Assembly: GCA_021846965.1 (NCBI GenBank)
Contig: JAJZWA010000014.1
Span: 1 to 62,874 of the forward strand
Source of the DNA: Pseudomonadota bacterium
GTDB lineage: Bacteria > Pseudomonadota > Gammaproteobacteria > Burkholderiales > Burkholderiaceae_C
Direction: 5' to 3'
DNA: 62,874 nt
The first letter of the stretch is position 1. Every line of letters starts with the position of its first letter. The notes under the pieces were generated by a model, which was given only the letters and a program-made list of their open reading frames with translations, did not search any database and had not been told where the DNA came from. Positions 34,007 through 43,132 of this stretch are shown one piece after another. The position numbers were made by a program, and so were the translations under genes.

Positions 34007-34822
34007 ATGAACGCAGTGAGCATTCCGCAATCCCAAGCTGCCCCCCAGGTCCTCGTGGACGTGCGGGGAGTGACCCTGCAGTACAAGACGACGAATCACC
34101 TGGTCACCGCCACCTACCGGGTGGATTTCCAGGTGTGCCGATCCGACCGCTACATCCTGCTGGGGCCCTCGGGCTGTGGCAAGTCCACGCTGCTCAAGGC
34201 CATCGGCGGTTTCCTCACTCCCACCGAGGGGGAGATCCGCCTGAAGGAACGCGTCGTGACCAAGCCCGGCAGCGACCGCATGATGGTGTTCCAGGAGTTC
34301 GACCAGCTGTTGCCCTGGAAGACCGTGAAGGGCAACGTGATGTTCCCGCTGGTGTCCTCCGGCAAGGTGCGCGGAGCCGAGGCCGAGGCCAAGGCGATGC
34401 ATTACCTGGACAAGGTCGGACTGACCAAGTTCGCCGATCACCATCCCCACATGCTTTCCGGGGGCATGAAGCAGCGCGTGGCCATCGCCCGCGGCATGGC
34501 CATGGAGCCGGACGTGCTGCTCATGGACGAGCCCTACGCCGCGCTGGACGCGCTGACCCGACGCAAGATGCAGGATGAGCTCCTGCAGCTGTGGGACGAC
34601 ACCCGTTTCACGGTGATCTTCGTGACCCACTCGATCCCCGAGGCGATCAAGCTGGGCAACCGCATCCTGCTGCTGTCCCCCCATCCGGGCCAGGTCCGCG
34701 CCGAGCTCGAGGGTCTGCCGCGAGGGCACCACGACCGCGCCGCGGCGGAGGCGCTCGAGGCGCGCATCAACGAATTGCTGTTCGCGGGCGAGAGCCTGCA
34801 CCAGGAGAGCCAGCATGGCTGA
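34007..34822 (+). CDS. ABC transporter ATP-binding protein
   Basis: The 271-residue product has Walker A GPSGCGKST (about residues 50-58), the signature LSGGMKQR, Walker B VLLMDEP and the H-loop VTHS. It fits the nitrate/sulfonate/taurine (SsuB/TauB) ATPase group and would energise uptake with the adjacent permease. Its end overlaps the permease start by 8 bp. Confidence 0.92.
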   Translation: MNAVSIPQSQAAPQVLVDVRGVTLQYKTTNHLVTATYRVDFQVCRSDRYILLGPSGCGKSTLLKAIGGFLTPTEGEIRLKERVVTKPGSDRMMVFQEFDQLLPWKTVKGNVMFPLVSSGKVRGAEAEAKAMHYLDKVGLTKFADHHPHMLSGGMKQRVAIARGMAMEPDVLLMDEPYAALDALTRRKMQDELLQLWDDTRFTVIFVTHSIPEAIKLGNRILLLSPHPGQVRAELEGLPRGHHDRAAAEALEARINELLFAGESLHQESQHG

Positions 34823-35693
34823 AGGACCCACCGTGACCCTGCAGCGTCCCGAGATCTATCGGGAACCCACCGACTCCAGCCAGTTCGGCGTGGTGGAAAA
34901 GCCGCTTTCGCGCCTCGAGACCTGTTTCAACAGCGTGGCGCTGCGCAAGGGCGTGATCATCGTGCTGCTCGCCCTGGCCTGGGAGATCGGCGCGCGCGCC
35001 CTGCACAACGACCTGCTGCTGCCCACCTTTTCCTCCACCGTGGTGGCGCTGGTACGCGGTCTGCTCAGCGGCGAACTCCTGCTCAAGGTCTGGGTTTCCC
35101 TGAAGGTGCTGCTGCTGGGCTACGGCATGGGGGTGGCTCTGGCCGCCGTGCTCACGGGCTTCGGCGTGGCCACGCGCGTGGGAGCCGATCTGCTGGAGAC
35201 GCTCACGGCCATGTTCAATCCGCTGCCGGCCATCGCCCTGCTGCCCATCGCCTTGATCTGGTTCGGTCTGGGCGACGGCAGCCTGGTGTTCGTGCTGGTG
35301 CACTCGGTGGTGTGGGCGGTGTCCCTGAACACCCAGTCGGGATTCATGGCGGTGTCCAACACCATGCGCATGGTCGGGCGCAATTACGGCCTGCGCGGCC
35401 TGCCCTACATCTCGAAGATCCTGATTCCCGCGGCCTTCCCGAGCATTCTCACCGGGCTCAAGGTGGGCTGGGCCTTCGCCTGGCGCACCCTGATCGCCTC
35501 CGAACTGGTGTTCGGGGTGAGCTCGGGATCGGGCGGCCTGGGCTGGTACATCTACGAGAGCAAGAACCTGCTGGAGATCTCCAAGGTGTTCGCGGGCCTG
35601 CTGACCATCATCATCATCGGGCTGGTGGTCGAGAACCTGATCTTCCACACCATCGAGCGCCACACGGTCCGCAAGTGGGGGATGCAGGCGTGA
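34815..35693 (+). CDS. ABC transporter permease (SsuC/TauC type)
   Basis: The 292-residue product has about six membrane helices. It carries the binding-protein-dependent permease signature region near residues 185-225 (NYGLRGLPYISKILIPAAFPSI, quoted by NYGLRGLPY and IPAAFPSI), which contacts the ATPase. It completes an importer with the two upstream genes. Its stop overlaps the GTG of the next gene (GTGA). Confidence 0.92.
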   Translation: MAEGPTVTLQRPEIYREPTDSSQFGVVEKPLSRLETCFNSVALRKGVIIVLLALAWEIGARALHNDLLLPTFSSTVVALVRGLLSGELLLKVWVSLKVLLLGYGMGVALAAVLTGFGVATRVGADLLETLTAMFNPLPAIALLPIALIWFGLGDGSLVFVLVHSVVWAVSLNTQSGFMAVSNTMRMVGRNYGLRGLPYISKILIPAAFPSILTGLKVGWAFAWRTLIASELVFGVSSGSGGLGWYIYESKNLLEISKVFAGLLTIIIIGLVVENLIFHTIERHTVRKWGMQA

Positions 35694-36619
35694 GCAGGAT
35701 CGTCATCAGCGAATTCATGGACCCACAGGCCGTGGAGGCCTTGCGCGAACAGTTCGAGCTTCGCTACGAGCCCGGCCTGGTGGACGATCCGCAGGCGCTT
35801 CGCGATGCCCTCGCCGGGGCGCAGGCGCTGATCGTGCGCAACCGCACGCAGGTGCGTGCCGGCCTGCTCGACCACGCGCCGCAGTTGCGGGTGGTCGGAA
35901 GGCTGGGCGTGGGGCTGGACAACATCGACATGGAGCTGTGCGCACAGCGCGGGATTCGCGTCATCCCCGCGCTGGGCGCCAACGCGCAGGCCGTCGCCGA
36001 ATACGTCATCGCCAGCGCCATGCTGCTGTTGCGCGGAGCCTTCGCCAGCAGCGCGCAGGTGGCCGCGGGAGCCTGGCCGCGCACGGCCTTGTCCGAAGGG
36101 CGCGAGATCGGCGGCAAGACCCTGGGGCTGCTGGGTTTCGGCGACATCGGGCGCCGCACGGCCCGCCTGGCGCAGTCCATCGGCATGGTGGTGCTGGCCC
36201 ATGACCCGGCGCTCGCGGCGGACGCCCCGGTCTGGGGCGAGACGGGGGTGCGGCGCCTGGAGCTCGATGAGCTGCTCCAGGAATGCGACGTGCTCAGCCT
36301 GCATGTGCCCCTGACCCCCGGCACGCGCTCGCTGCTGGACGCCAGGCGCCTGGCGCGCATGCGCCGCGGCGCCGTGCTGATCAACACGGCCCGCGGAGGC
36401 GTGGTCGACGAGGTCGCGCTGGCCGAGGCGCTGCGCTCGGGGCACCTGGCCGGCGCCGCGCTGGACGTGTTCGAACAGGAGCCGTTGGCTGCCGGCTCGG
36501 CGCTCGCGGACGTTCCCGGGCTGTTGCTCACTCCGCATATCGCCGGCCTGACACGCGAATCCAACCTGCGCGTGAGCAGCCTGATCGCCGATCAGGTCGG
36601 CGCCTTCCTGCGTGCCTGA
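35690..36619 (+). CDS. slcC: (S)-sulfolactate dehydrogenase-like (D-2-hydroxyacid dehydrogenase family)
   Basis: The 309-residue product is a D-3-phosphoglycerate dehydrogenase-type NAD-binding enzyme. LGFGDIGRRTARLAQ is the nucleotide-binding motif, followed by INTARGGVVDE and LLTPHIAGLTRES with the catalytic His. In this context it would oxidise (S)-sulfolactate to sulfopyruvate, as SlcC does in Chromohalobacter. Phosphoglycerate or another hydroxyacid remains possible. Start is GTG at 35690, coupled to the permease. Confidence 0.8.
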   Translation: MSRIVISEFMDPQAVEALREQFELRYEPGLVDDPQALRDALAGAQALIVRNRTQVRAGLLDHAPQLRVVGRLGVGLDNIDMELCAQRGIRVIPALGANAQAVAEYVIASAMLLLRGAFASSAQVAAGAWPRTALSEGREIGGKTLGLLGFGDIGRRTARLAQSIGMVVLAHDPALAADAPVWGETGVRRLELDELLQECDVLSLHVPLTPGTRSLLDARRLARMRRGAVLINTARGGVVDEVALAEALRSGHLAGAALDVFEQEPLAAGSALADVPGLLLTPHIAGLTRESNLRVSSLIADQVGAFLRA

Positions 36620-36664
36620 GCCGCGCCCGTCGTCGACCCCTGCAACCCCTCGCACCCACCTTCC

Positions 36665-37675
36665 ATGTCCGTTCTGAGTCTTTCCCAAGCCACCGAGCTC
36701 GCCACGGCCGCCCTGCGAGGCGCCGGCGCCGGCGCCGCCATGGCCCAGTCCACAGCGCAGGCCCTGGTCGCCGCCGAGGCGCAGGGCCTGGCTTCGCATG
36801 GCCTTTCCCGCGTGCCTCAGTACAGCGCCCACCTGCGCCTGGGGCGGGTCAACGGCAGCGCCCAGGCGCGGGTGATCCATGCCCGCGCGGCGGCCTGCCT
36901 GGTCGATGCCGACGATGGGCTGGCCTTTCCGGCCTGCGAGCTGGCCGTGCGCGAGGCACGGCGGCGCGCCGGCGAATGCGGCAGCGCTTTTGCCGCGGTC
37001 ACCCGCAGCCACCACTTCGGCGCGGCCGCGCACCACTTGATGCCCCTGGCCGAGGCGGGCATGGTGGGCCTGGGCTTCGGCAACTCGCCCGCGGCCATGC
37101 CGGCCTGGGGAGGCAAGCGCGCGCTGTTCGGCACCAACCCCATTGCCGCCGTGTTCCCGCGCCGCGACGCGCCGCCGCTGGTCATCGACTTGTCGTTGTC
37201 GGAAGTGGCGCGTGGCAAGCTCATGGTGGCGGCCAAGGAGGGGCGCAGCATTCCCCTGGGCTGGGCGGTGGACCGCGAAGGCCGGCCGACCACGGACCCG
37301 CAGGCCGGACTGGAAGGCTCCATGCTGCCGGCCGGCGGCGTCAAGGGCGCCATGCTGGCGCTGATGGTGGAACTGCTGTGCTGCGCGCTCACCGGGGCTT
37401 CCTTCGGCTTCGAGGCGGATTCCTTTTTCGTGGACGAGGGCAACCGGCCGCGCATCGGCCAGGCCTTCCTGGCCATCGACCCGGGAGCCCTGGCCGGCGT
37501 CGACGTGTTCCACGAGCGCATCGAGACCCTGCTCACGGCGATGTGCGCCGACGAGGGGGTGCGCCTGCCGGGCCAGCGCCGCTTCGAGCTGGCCGCGCGT
37601 GCGCAGCGAGACGGCGTCACGGTGCCGGAGGCGCTGGAGCGCCAGTTGCGCCAACTCGCCGCGGCGGCCGCCTGA
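36665..37675 (+). CDS. comC: (R)-sulfolactate dehydrogenase-like (malate/L-lactate dehydrogenase family)
   Basis: The 336-residue product belongs to the Ldh_2/ComC family: SHGLSRVPQYSAHLR (about residues 43-57), RSHHFGAAAHH and FGTNPIAAVFP. ComC reduces sulfopyruvate to (R)-sulfolactate, the substrate of SuyAB. Paired with slcC it would act as a two-step racemase. Other family members act on ureidoglycolate or malate, so the call relies on context. Confidence 0.8.
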   Translation: MSVLSLSQATELATAALRGAGAGAAMAQSTAQALVAAEAQGLASHGLSRVPQYSAHLRLGRVNGSAQARVIHARAAACLVDADDGLAFPACELAVREARRRAGECGSAFAAVTRSHHFGAAAHHLMPLAEAGMVGLGFGNSPAAMPAWGGKRALFGTNPIAAVFPRRDAPPLVIDLSLSEVARGKLMVAAKEGRSIPLGWAVDREGRPTTDPQAGLEGSMLPAGGVKGAMLALMVELLCCALTGASFGFEADSFFVDEGNRPRIGQAFLAIDPGALAGVDVFHERIETLLTAMCADEGVRLPGQRRFELAARAQRDGVTVPEALERQLRQLAAAAA

Positions 37676-37691
37676 TCCCCGGCCCGCGGCG

Positions 37692-38441
37692 ATGCTCATC
37701 GCCTGGCCGGCCCCCGATGCCGCGCTGGTCGCGGCCGGCGGCGTCATCCTGCTTGCCTACACGGTGTATGGCCTGACGGGCTTCGGCTCGTCGATCACCG
37801 CGGTTCCACTGCTCACGCAATTCCTCCCCTTGCGCGAGGTGGTGCCGATGATGCTGTTGTTCGACCTCACCGGAGGCATCCTGGTGGGCCTGCGCAACCG
37901 CAGCCAGGTGCAGTGGCGCGAACTCGCGCGCATGGCCCCGTTCATGGCCGCGGGCATGCTGCTGGGGCTCAGCCTGCTCCTGTACGCGCCGCAACGGGCC
38001 CTGCTCCTGGCGCTGGGGAGTTTCATCTTCGCCTACGCGCTGTGGACCCTGGTGCTGCGCCCGCCGGTGCGTCCGCTGCGCGCGGCATGGGCCCTTCCCC
38101 TGGCCTTCACCGGAGGCCTGTTCACCTCCATGTTCGGCACCGGGGGGCCGGTGTACGTGATCTACCTGGCGCGGCGCATCGAACAGCCGCAGGCCTTGCG
38201 CGCGACCATCAGTACCCTGATCTTCGGCAGCGGGCTGGTGCGCCTGCTCCTGTTCTCCTCCGCGGGGCTGTACCACCAGCCACAGGTGCTGCCTCGCGCG
38301 CTCCTGCTGTTTCCCTGCATGCTGGGGGGCTTGTGGCTGGGTACGCACCTGAACCGTCGCCTGCCCGCGCAGCGCGTGGTGCAGGCGGTGTGGGCGGTGC
38401 TGCTGGCGGCTGGCACCAGCCTGTTGCTGCGCAATCTGTAA
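37692..38441 (+). CDS. tauE: TauE/SafE-family exporter, probable sulfite exporter
   Basis: The 249-residue product has about eight membrane helices and the TauE/SafE pattern: YGLTGFGSSITAVPLL near residues 22-37 and GGLFTSMFGTGGPVYVIYL in the second half. TauE-like proteins expel sulfite or sulfoacetate formed during sulfonate breakdown. Its place 16 bp after comC fits export of the sulfite released by SuyAB. Substrate is inferred. Confidence 0.82.
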   Translation: MLIAWPAPDAALVAAGGVILLAYTVYGLTGFGSSITAVPLLTQFLPLREVVPMMLLFDLTGGILVGLRNRSQVQWRELARMAPFMAAGMLLGLSLLLYAPQRALLLALGSFIFAYALWTLVLRPPVRPLRAAWALPLAFTGGLFTSMFGTGGPVYVIYLARRIEQPQALRATISTLIFGSGLVRLLLFSSAGLYHQPQVLPRALLLFPCMLGGLWLGTHLNRRLPAQRVVQAVWAVLLAAGTSLLLRNL

Positions 38442-38517
38442 CGCCTTGGGCGCTGAAGCGGTGGGGGCTCTTGTCCCCCCTGGTCTCCAAGGTATCGTCC
38501 GCAGCCCACAATGGCGC

Positions 38518-39075
38518 ATGGAACCACTGATCTTCTTCGTCGCACTTCGTGCCTGGCTGCGCCTGACTTGGCGCAGCCTGCCGGTGGCGCTGATGTCTTT
38601 CGCGCTGTTGGCGCTCGCCCTGGCCTTCGCACCCCGAGACTCGCCGATCCCCGCCCTCATGCCACTCGCAGGCCTGGTGCTGGTGGGGGTCGCACAGGTG
38701 GTCATTCTTCAGCGCTGGGTGTTTCGCAAGCCCTTTCGGTCCCGCCAGGGCCCGGTGGAACTGTGCGTCGAGCGCGACGGCGGGCCCGAGCCGCATCCGC
38801 TGGCGGCCGGCATAGGCTGGGCGCTGTGGTGGGGAATGACCTGGCGCAGCATGGTGTTGATGGCGGGTGCCATGCTGCTGGTCGCCGTGGCGGTCTTCGG
38901 CCTGCACCTCGAATCGGCAGCAGCCGGCTGGCTGGACAGGGGGCTCTCGGCCTCGGGCCTGGTCACTTCGATGCTCGGACTGGCCTGGCTGCTGCGGTGG
39001 CCGTACGGGGCCACCCGGTTCTCGGTCCGTCGCTGCGCCGGCGCGGCCCCCTCCGGTGTTTCAGCGGCCGGTTAG
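38518..39075 (+). CDS. Hypothetical membrane protein
   Basis: The 185-residue product has about four to five hydrophobic helices and no family I recognise. The ATG at 38518 begins MEPLIFF. Its 3' end overlaps the convergent phosphatase gene by 15 bp. No link to the sulfolactate genes upstream is evident. Confidence 0.6.
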   Translation: MEPLIFFVALRAWLRLTWRSLPVALMSFALLALALAFAPRDSPIPALMPLAGLVLVGVAQVVILQRWVFRKPFRSRQGPVELCVERDGGPEPHPLAAGIGWALWWGMTWRSMVLMAGAMLLVAVAVFGLHLESAAAGWLDRGLSASGLVTSMLGLAWLLRWPYGATRFSVRRCAGAAPSGVSAAG

Positions 39076-39870
39076 GGCCTCGAGCGCCTCGCGCAGCTCC
39101 GGTGGGCAGGCCAGCAGGCTGTGCGCCTGCAACAACGAAGCTGCAGGGTCGATCGGCGCGACATGCCCGCCGGCCTCGCTCACCAGCAGCGCGCCGGCGG
39201 CAATGTCCCAGGGCTGCATGCCCCATTGCCAGAAACCATCCAGGCGCCCCGCGGCGACCCAGGCCAGGTCGAGCACCATCGAGCCGCTGCGCCGCAGCCC
39301 GGCGCATTCGCGCAGCGCGCGCAGCAGCGTGGGCTGGAAGCGCTCCAGCCACTTCGAGCCGGGCTTGGGGAACACGGCGGCGAGCAGCGCCTGCTCGAGG
39401 CGTGCGCAGCCGCTCACCCGCAGCCGCTGCGCTCCCAGCCAGGCGCCTTCGCCCCGCGCGGCGTGGAACATCTCGTCGCGCATCGGGTCGTAGGCCACCG
39501 CGCACAAGGGCAGGCCGGCGCGCGTGAGCGCGATGGACACGCAGAAATGCGGCAGGCCGTGGGCGAAGTTCATCGTGCCGTCGATGGGGTCGACGATCCA
39601 GGTGTACTCGGCCGCCGCGTCGCCGTCCAGCCCGCCTTCCTCGCCGAGCACCGCGTGCTGCGGGAAGGCCTGCAGCAGCTCGGCACGGATGCTGGCTTCG
39701 GCGCGGTGGTCGACGTCGGTGACCACGTCTCCGGCGCCCTTGGAATGCACCTGCCAGCTGCCGCGTCGGGCCAGCGCCTCGCGCAGTTGCCGGCCGGCGC
39801 CGCGCGCCGCGCGCAACGCGGCGGGCAGTACGTCCGCGGGCAGCACGGCGTCTGCGCCGCCCGCGCTCAC
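39061..39870 (-). CDS. Inositol monophosphatase-family protein
   Basis: The 269-residue product has the three metal-site motifs: LGEEGG (about residue 75), DPIDGTMNFAHGLP and PWDIAAGALLVSEAGG. This fold includes SuhB, histidinol-phosphatase HisN and CysQ. The substrate cannot be chosen from sequence. Its start overlaps the stop of the flavoprotein gene by 4 bp, so it may be the last gene of that operon. Confidence 0.88.
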   Translation of the reverse strand: MSAGGADAVLPADVLPAALRAARGAGRQLREALARRGSWQVHSKGAGDVVTDVDHRAEASIRAELLQAFPQHAVLGEEGGLDGDAAAEYTWIVDPIDGTMNFAHGLPHFCVSIALTRAGLPLCAVAYDPMRDEMFHAARGEGAWLGAQRLRVSGCARLEQALLAAVFPKPGSKWLERFQPTLLRALRECAGLRRSGSMVLDLAWVAAGRLDGFWQWGMQPWDIAAGALLVSEAGGHVAPIDPAASLLQAHSLLACPPELREALEALTGR

Positions 39871-41609
39871 GCCGCCGCCTCGTCGAGCAGGCTGTGGCCG
39901 GGTCGCACCTTCGAGAACTCCACCGGCTGGTGGCGCACCACCGGGTCACCGTCGACTTCACGCACCACCGTGTAGCTCGAGGCCAGCAGATCGCCGGCCT
40001 CGGGATGGTCCTCGCGGAAATGCGCGCCGCGCGAATTCTCCCGACTCGCCGCGGCGGCCGTGATGGCGCGGCTGACCTGGATCAGGTTGCGCAGGTTCAT
40101 CCAGTCGTGCCAGCGCAGGTTGAAGGCACGGTCGGTGGCGCCCACGCCGGAGGCCAGCAGGCGTTCCTGCAGATCGCGAAGGCGCGCCTGCGCGCGCGCC
40201 AGCCCGGCGGCGTCGCGCAGGATGCCCACGTCGTCCCACATGCAGGCATAGAGCTGCTCGCGGATGTCCTCCAGATCGCCCGGGGGCTGGCGCAGGGGAC
40301 GTTCATGCTCGAGCAGCGCCCGCGCCACGGCATCCGCGTCGGGCGCGCGGCGCCCGGGGTTGCGCCGCAGCCAGGCGGCCATGGTTTCCCCGGCGATGCC
40401 GCCGAAGACCGTGGAGTTGGCCACGCCGTTGCCGCCCAGGCGATTCGCACCGTGCACCCCGCCAGTGTCCTCGCCGGCGGCGAACAGCCCGTGCATGGCG
40501 GTGCTGCAATCGACCTCGAACTCCACGCCCCCCATCATGTAGTGGGCGGTCGGCACGACCTCGACCAGCCCGCCGGCCAGGTCGAAGCCGCAGTCGGCGC
40601 AGCGTTCGACCATGCCCTTGAACTGGCTGCGCACCTTGTCGGGGCCCAGGTGGGACATCTGGATGTACACCCCGCCCGACGGCGTGGTGCGCCCGGCGCG
40701 CATTTCCGCGTAGATGGAGCGCGACACCACGTCGCGCGTGGCGCGTTCGGCTCGCGGATCGTAGTTGTGCATGAAGCGCTCGCCGGCCCCATTGAGCAGC
40801 CAGCCGCCGGCGCCGCGCAGCCCTTCCTCCAGCACGGTGCCGGTCATGCGCGTGTGTTCGCCGGCCAGCAGCCCGGTGGGGTGGAACTGCACCATCTCCA
40901 TGTCGCGCAGGTGCAGCCCGGCGCGCAGCGCCATGGCCAGACCGTCGCAGCTCTTGTCCCCCGAGGGCGTGTGGAACCGATACATGGTGGGTCCGCCGCC
41001 GGTGGCCAGCAGCACGGCGCCCGCTCGCACCAGCACGAATTCACCCGTGCGCATGTCGATCATCAGCACCGCGGCCAGGCCGCTGCCGTCGGCGGCGGGA
41101 ATCAGCTCGACCGCTCGGTGCTCCTCGAGACGGCCGATGCCGCGCGCCCAGACCTGCTCGGCCAGGCGGTTGATGATCTCGATGCCGGTCAGGTCCCCCT
41201 TGTGCACGGTGCGGTCGAAGGTCTGGCCGGCGAAGGCCTTCTGGTGCACGGTGCCGTCGGGGTTGCGGTCGAAGAAGCAGCCGAGCTCGTTCTCCAGTTC
41301 ATGGATGCGCTCCACCGCCTTGGTCACCAGGGTCCAGGCCAGATCCTGGCGCGCCAGCCACTTGCTGCCCTCGATGGTGTCCATGAAGTGGCGTTCCACC
41401 GAGTCGCCGGGGGCCAGCGCCACGTTGTAGCCGCCTTGCACCATGCGGGTGCAGCCGCATTTGCCCAGCAGCCCCTTGACCGCCACGGTGATCGACAGCT
41501 CGGGTGCGGCCTGGTGCGCGTGCAGCGCCGCGAAAAGGCCGGCTCCTCCCGAGCCCAGGATCAGGATGTCGGTGTCCAGCTGGCGCAGTGCCCCGAGCTC
41601 CGTGCTCAT
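39867..41609 (-). CDS. frdA: Fumarate reductase/succinate dehydrogenase-like flavoprotein
   Basis: The 580-residue product has the FAD fold start LILGSGGAGLFAAL and conserved substrate residues: QFHPTG, the Arg in RATRDVVSR, HYMMGGVEF and HGANRLGGN. The usual covalent-FAD His (in S-H-T) is a Cys at about residue 53 (KCGCTRMVQGG), so FAD is probably not covalently bound. In E. coli FrdA, changing this His keeps fumarate reduction but loses succinate oxidation. It is coupled by ATGA to the fumarase beta gene. Fumarate reduction or a related dicarboxylate reaction is likely. Confidence 0.85.
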   Translation of the reverse strand: MSTELGALRQLDTDILILGSGGAGLFAALHAHQAAPELSITVAVKGLLGKCGCTRMVQGGYNVALAPGDSVERHFMDTIEGSKWLARQDLAWTLVTKAVERIHELENELGCFFDRNPDGTVHQKAFAGQTFDRTVHKGDLTGIEIINRLAEQVWARGIGRLEEHRAVELIPAADGSGLAAVLMIDMRTGEFVLVRAGAVLLATGGGPTMYRFHTPSGDKSCDGLAMALRAGLHLRDMEMVQFHPTGLLAGEHTRMTGTVLEEGLRGAGGWLLNGAGERFMHNYDPRAERATRDVVSRSIYAEMRAGRTTPSGGVYIQMSHLGPDKVRSQFKGMVERCADCGFDLAGGLVEVVPTAHYMMGGVEFEVDCSTAMHGLFAAGEDTGGVHGANRLGGNGVANSTVFGGIAGETMAAWLRRNPGRRAPDADAVARALLEHERPLRQPPGDLEDIREQLYACMWDDVGILRDAAGLARAQARLRDLQERLLASGVGATDRAFNLRWHDWMNLRNLIQVSRAITAAAASRENSRGAHFREDHPEAGDLLASSYTVVREVDGDPVVRHQPVEFSKVRPGHSLLDEAAA

Positions 41610-42226
41610 CAGCGCGCTCCTCCCACGCCGAGCGCGGCCAGCACCTCGGAGCGGCGATCGCGCACCTGCGCGCGGACCTCGTCGTACAGGCTGGCTCCGT
41701 GGCTGTCCATGCCCACCAGCAGCGGCCCGAAGTCGCGGATGCGGAATTTCCACAGCGACTCGGGGTTGAGATCGTCGAGGTCGACGTCCTCGATCTGCTC
41801 GATCCAGGTGCTCTCCAGCGCCGCGGTGCCGCCCACGATGGCCAGGTACACGCCGCCGAGTTCGCCGAAGGCGCGCAGCGAGTCCTCGCGCAGCCCCCCC
41901 TTGCCGACGATCATGCGCACCCCGTACTGTTGCATCAGCGGCCGGGTGAAGCGTTCCATGCGATCCGAGGTGGTGGTGCCGATGCACACCGGCGCGTAGC
42001 CGGCCGGGTTGCGGGCATCCACGGGCACCTTGCGCACATTGGGCGCGGTGTGGATCACCGCGTGGCCGCGCAGGTCGAAGCGGGTGCTGCGGCCGCGGTC
42101 GAACATGTGGATCTGCGTGGCGTCGCGGATGCCGAACAGCGTGCGCTGCAAGGTCACCGTGTCGCCCACGCGCAGCGCGCGTACCTGGGCCTCGGTGGCG
42201 GGGGTGGTGATCTCGTGGTGGGCCAT
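41609..42226 (-). CDS. Class I fumarase/tartrate dehydratase beta subunit
   Basis: The 205-residue product matches the C-terminal (swivelling beta) half of class I fumarases, encoded separately as in FumA-type two-subunit enzymes or TtdB. Features are YAPVCIGTTTSDRM, IVGKGGLRED and FGPLLVGMDSHG. With the alpha subunit it would form an oxygen-sensitive 4Fe-4S dehydratase. ATG 42226 gives a 5-bp gap to the alpha stop; an ATG at 42244 would overlap it. Confidence 0.88.
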   Translation of the reverse strand: MAHHEITTPATEAQVRALRVGDTVTLQRTLFGIRDATQIHMFDRGRSTRFDLRGHAVIHTAPNVRKVPVDARNPAGYAPVCIGTTTSDRMERFTRPLMQQYGVRMIVGKGGLREDSLRAFGELGGVYLAIVGGTAALESTWIEQIEDVDLDDLNPESLWKFRIRDFGPLLVGMDSHGASLYDEVRAQVRDRRSEVLAALGVGGAR

Positions 42227-42231
42227 GGTGT

Positions 42232-43107
42232 TCAGAACCCCCATTGCACGCCGGCCGCGCTCAGGCGCGCGCTGGCGCGGCGGGCCGAGTGGCATTGCAT
42301 GTTCACGGCCACCGGATTCATGGTGATGTGGGTGGCTGCGAGCTCGATGTGCACGGCAAAGGCGGTGGAATCGCCCCCCAGGCCCTGCGGGCCCACGCCC
42401 AGGGCGTTGACAGCCTGGGAGAGCTGGGCCTCCAGCGCGGCGCCGTCGGGATCGGCGCAGCTCGTGCCCAGCGCCCGCGTGGCGGCCCGTTTGGCCAGCG
42501 CCACGCACAGGTCCGAGGTGCCGCCGATGCCCACGCCGACGATGGTGGGCGGGCAGGTCTTGCCCCCGGCGGCGATCACACAGTCGATGACGAAGGTCTT
42601 GATGGCATCGATGCCCTCGGCGGGGATCGCCATCTTGAGGAAGGAGTTGTTCTCCGAGCCGCTGCCCTTGGGGATCATCTCCAGTTCCAGCAACCCCGGG
42701 GTGTCGATGAAATCCACGTGGATCACCGGCACCTCGATGCCGCAGGAGCTGTGCTCGTTGCGCCGAGTCAGCGGATGCACCACGGAGGAGCGCAGGGGAT
42801 GCTCGCGGGTGGCGCGCTCGCAGCCGCGGCGAATCGCGGCCTTCAGGGCATGGCCGTCGAAGCGCAGGCCGCTGCCGATGCGCAGGTTGTAGATGGGCAC
42901 GCCGGTGTCCTGGCACAGCAGGTTGTCGGTGCGCTCGGCCACCTCGATGTTGGTGACCATGGTGCGCAGCACCGACTGCGCGCGCTCCGAGGTCTCGGAG
43001 GCCTGCAGGCGCGAGAAGCCCTGCTTGATGTCGGGAGGCAGCACCTTGAGCGCGCGTATGTACAGCTCGCGCGCGATGTCCTCGACCAGTTGTGCTTGTA
43101 CGTCCAT
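42232..43107 (-). CDS. Class I fumarase/tartrate dehydratase alpha subunit
   Basis: The 291-residue product matches the N-terminal half of class I fumarases: LLCQDTGVPIYNLRIG with a cluster Cys, EHSSCGIEVPV and GGKTCPPTIVGVGIGG, quoted as GGKTCPPT. The three cysteines should bind the 4Fe-4S cluster. Fumarase and L(+)-tartrate dehydratase are hard to tell apart; the linked fumarate-reductase genes favour fumarase. Start MDVQAQLVEDIAREL at 43107. Confidence 0.88.
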   Translation of the reverse strand: MDVQAQLVEDIARELYIRALKVLPPDIKQGFSRLQASETSERAQSVLRTMVTNIEVAERTDNLLCQDTGVPIYNLRIGSGLRFDGHALKAAIRRGCERATREHPLRSSVVHPLTRRNEHSSCGIEVPVIHVDFIDTPGLLELEMIPKGSGSENNSFLKMAIPAEGIDAIKTFVIDCVIAAGGKTCPPTIVGVGIGGTSDLCVALAKRAATRALGTSCADPDGAALEAQLSQAVNALGVGPQGLGGDSTAFAVHIELAATHITMNPVAVNMQCHSARRASARLSAAGVQWGF

Positions 43108-43132
43108 GTGCGTGGGTTCCTTGCCGCGCCGC

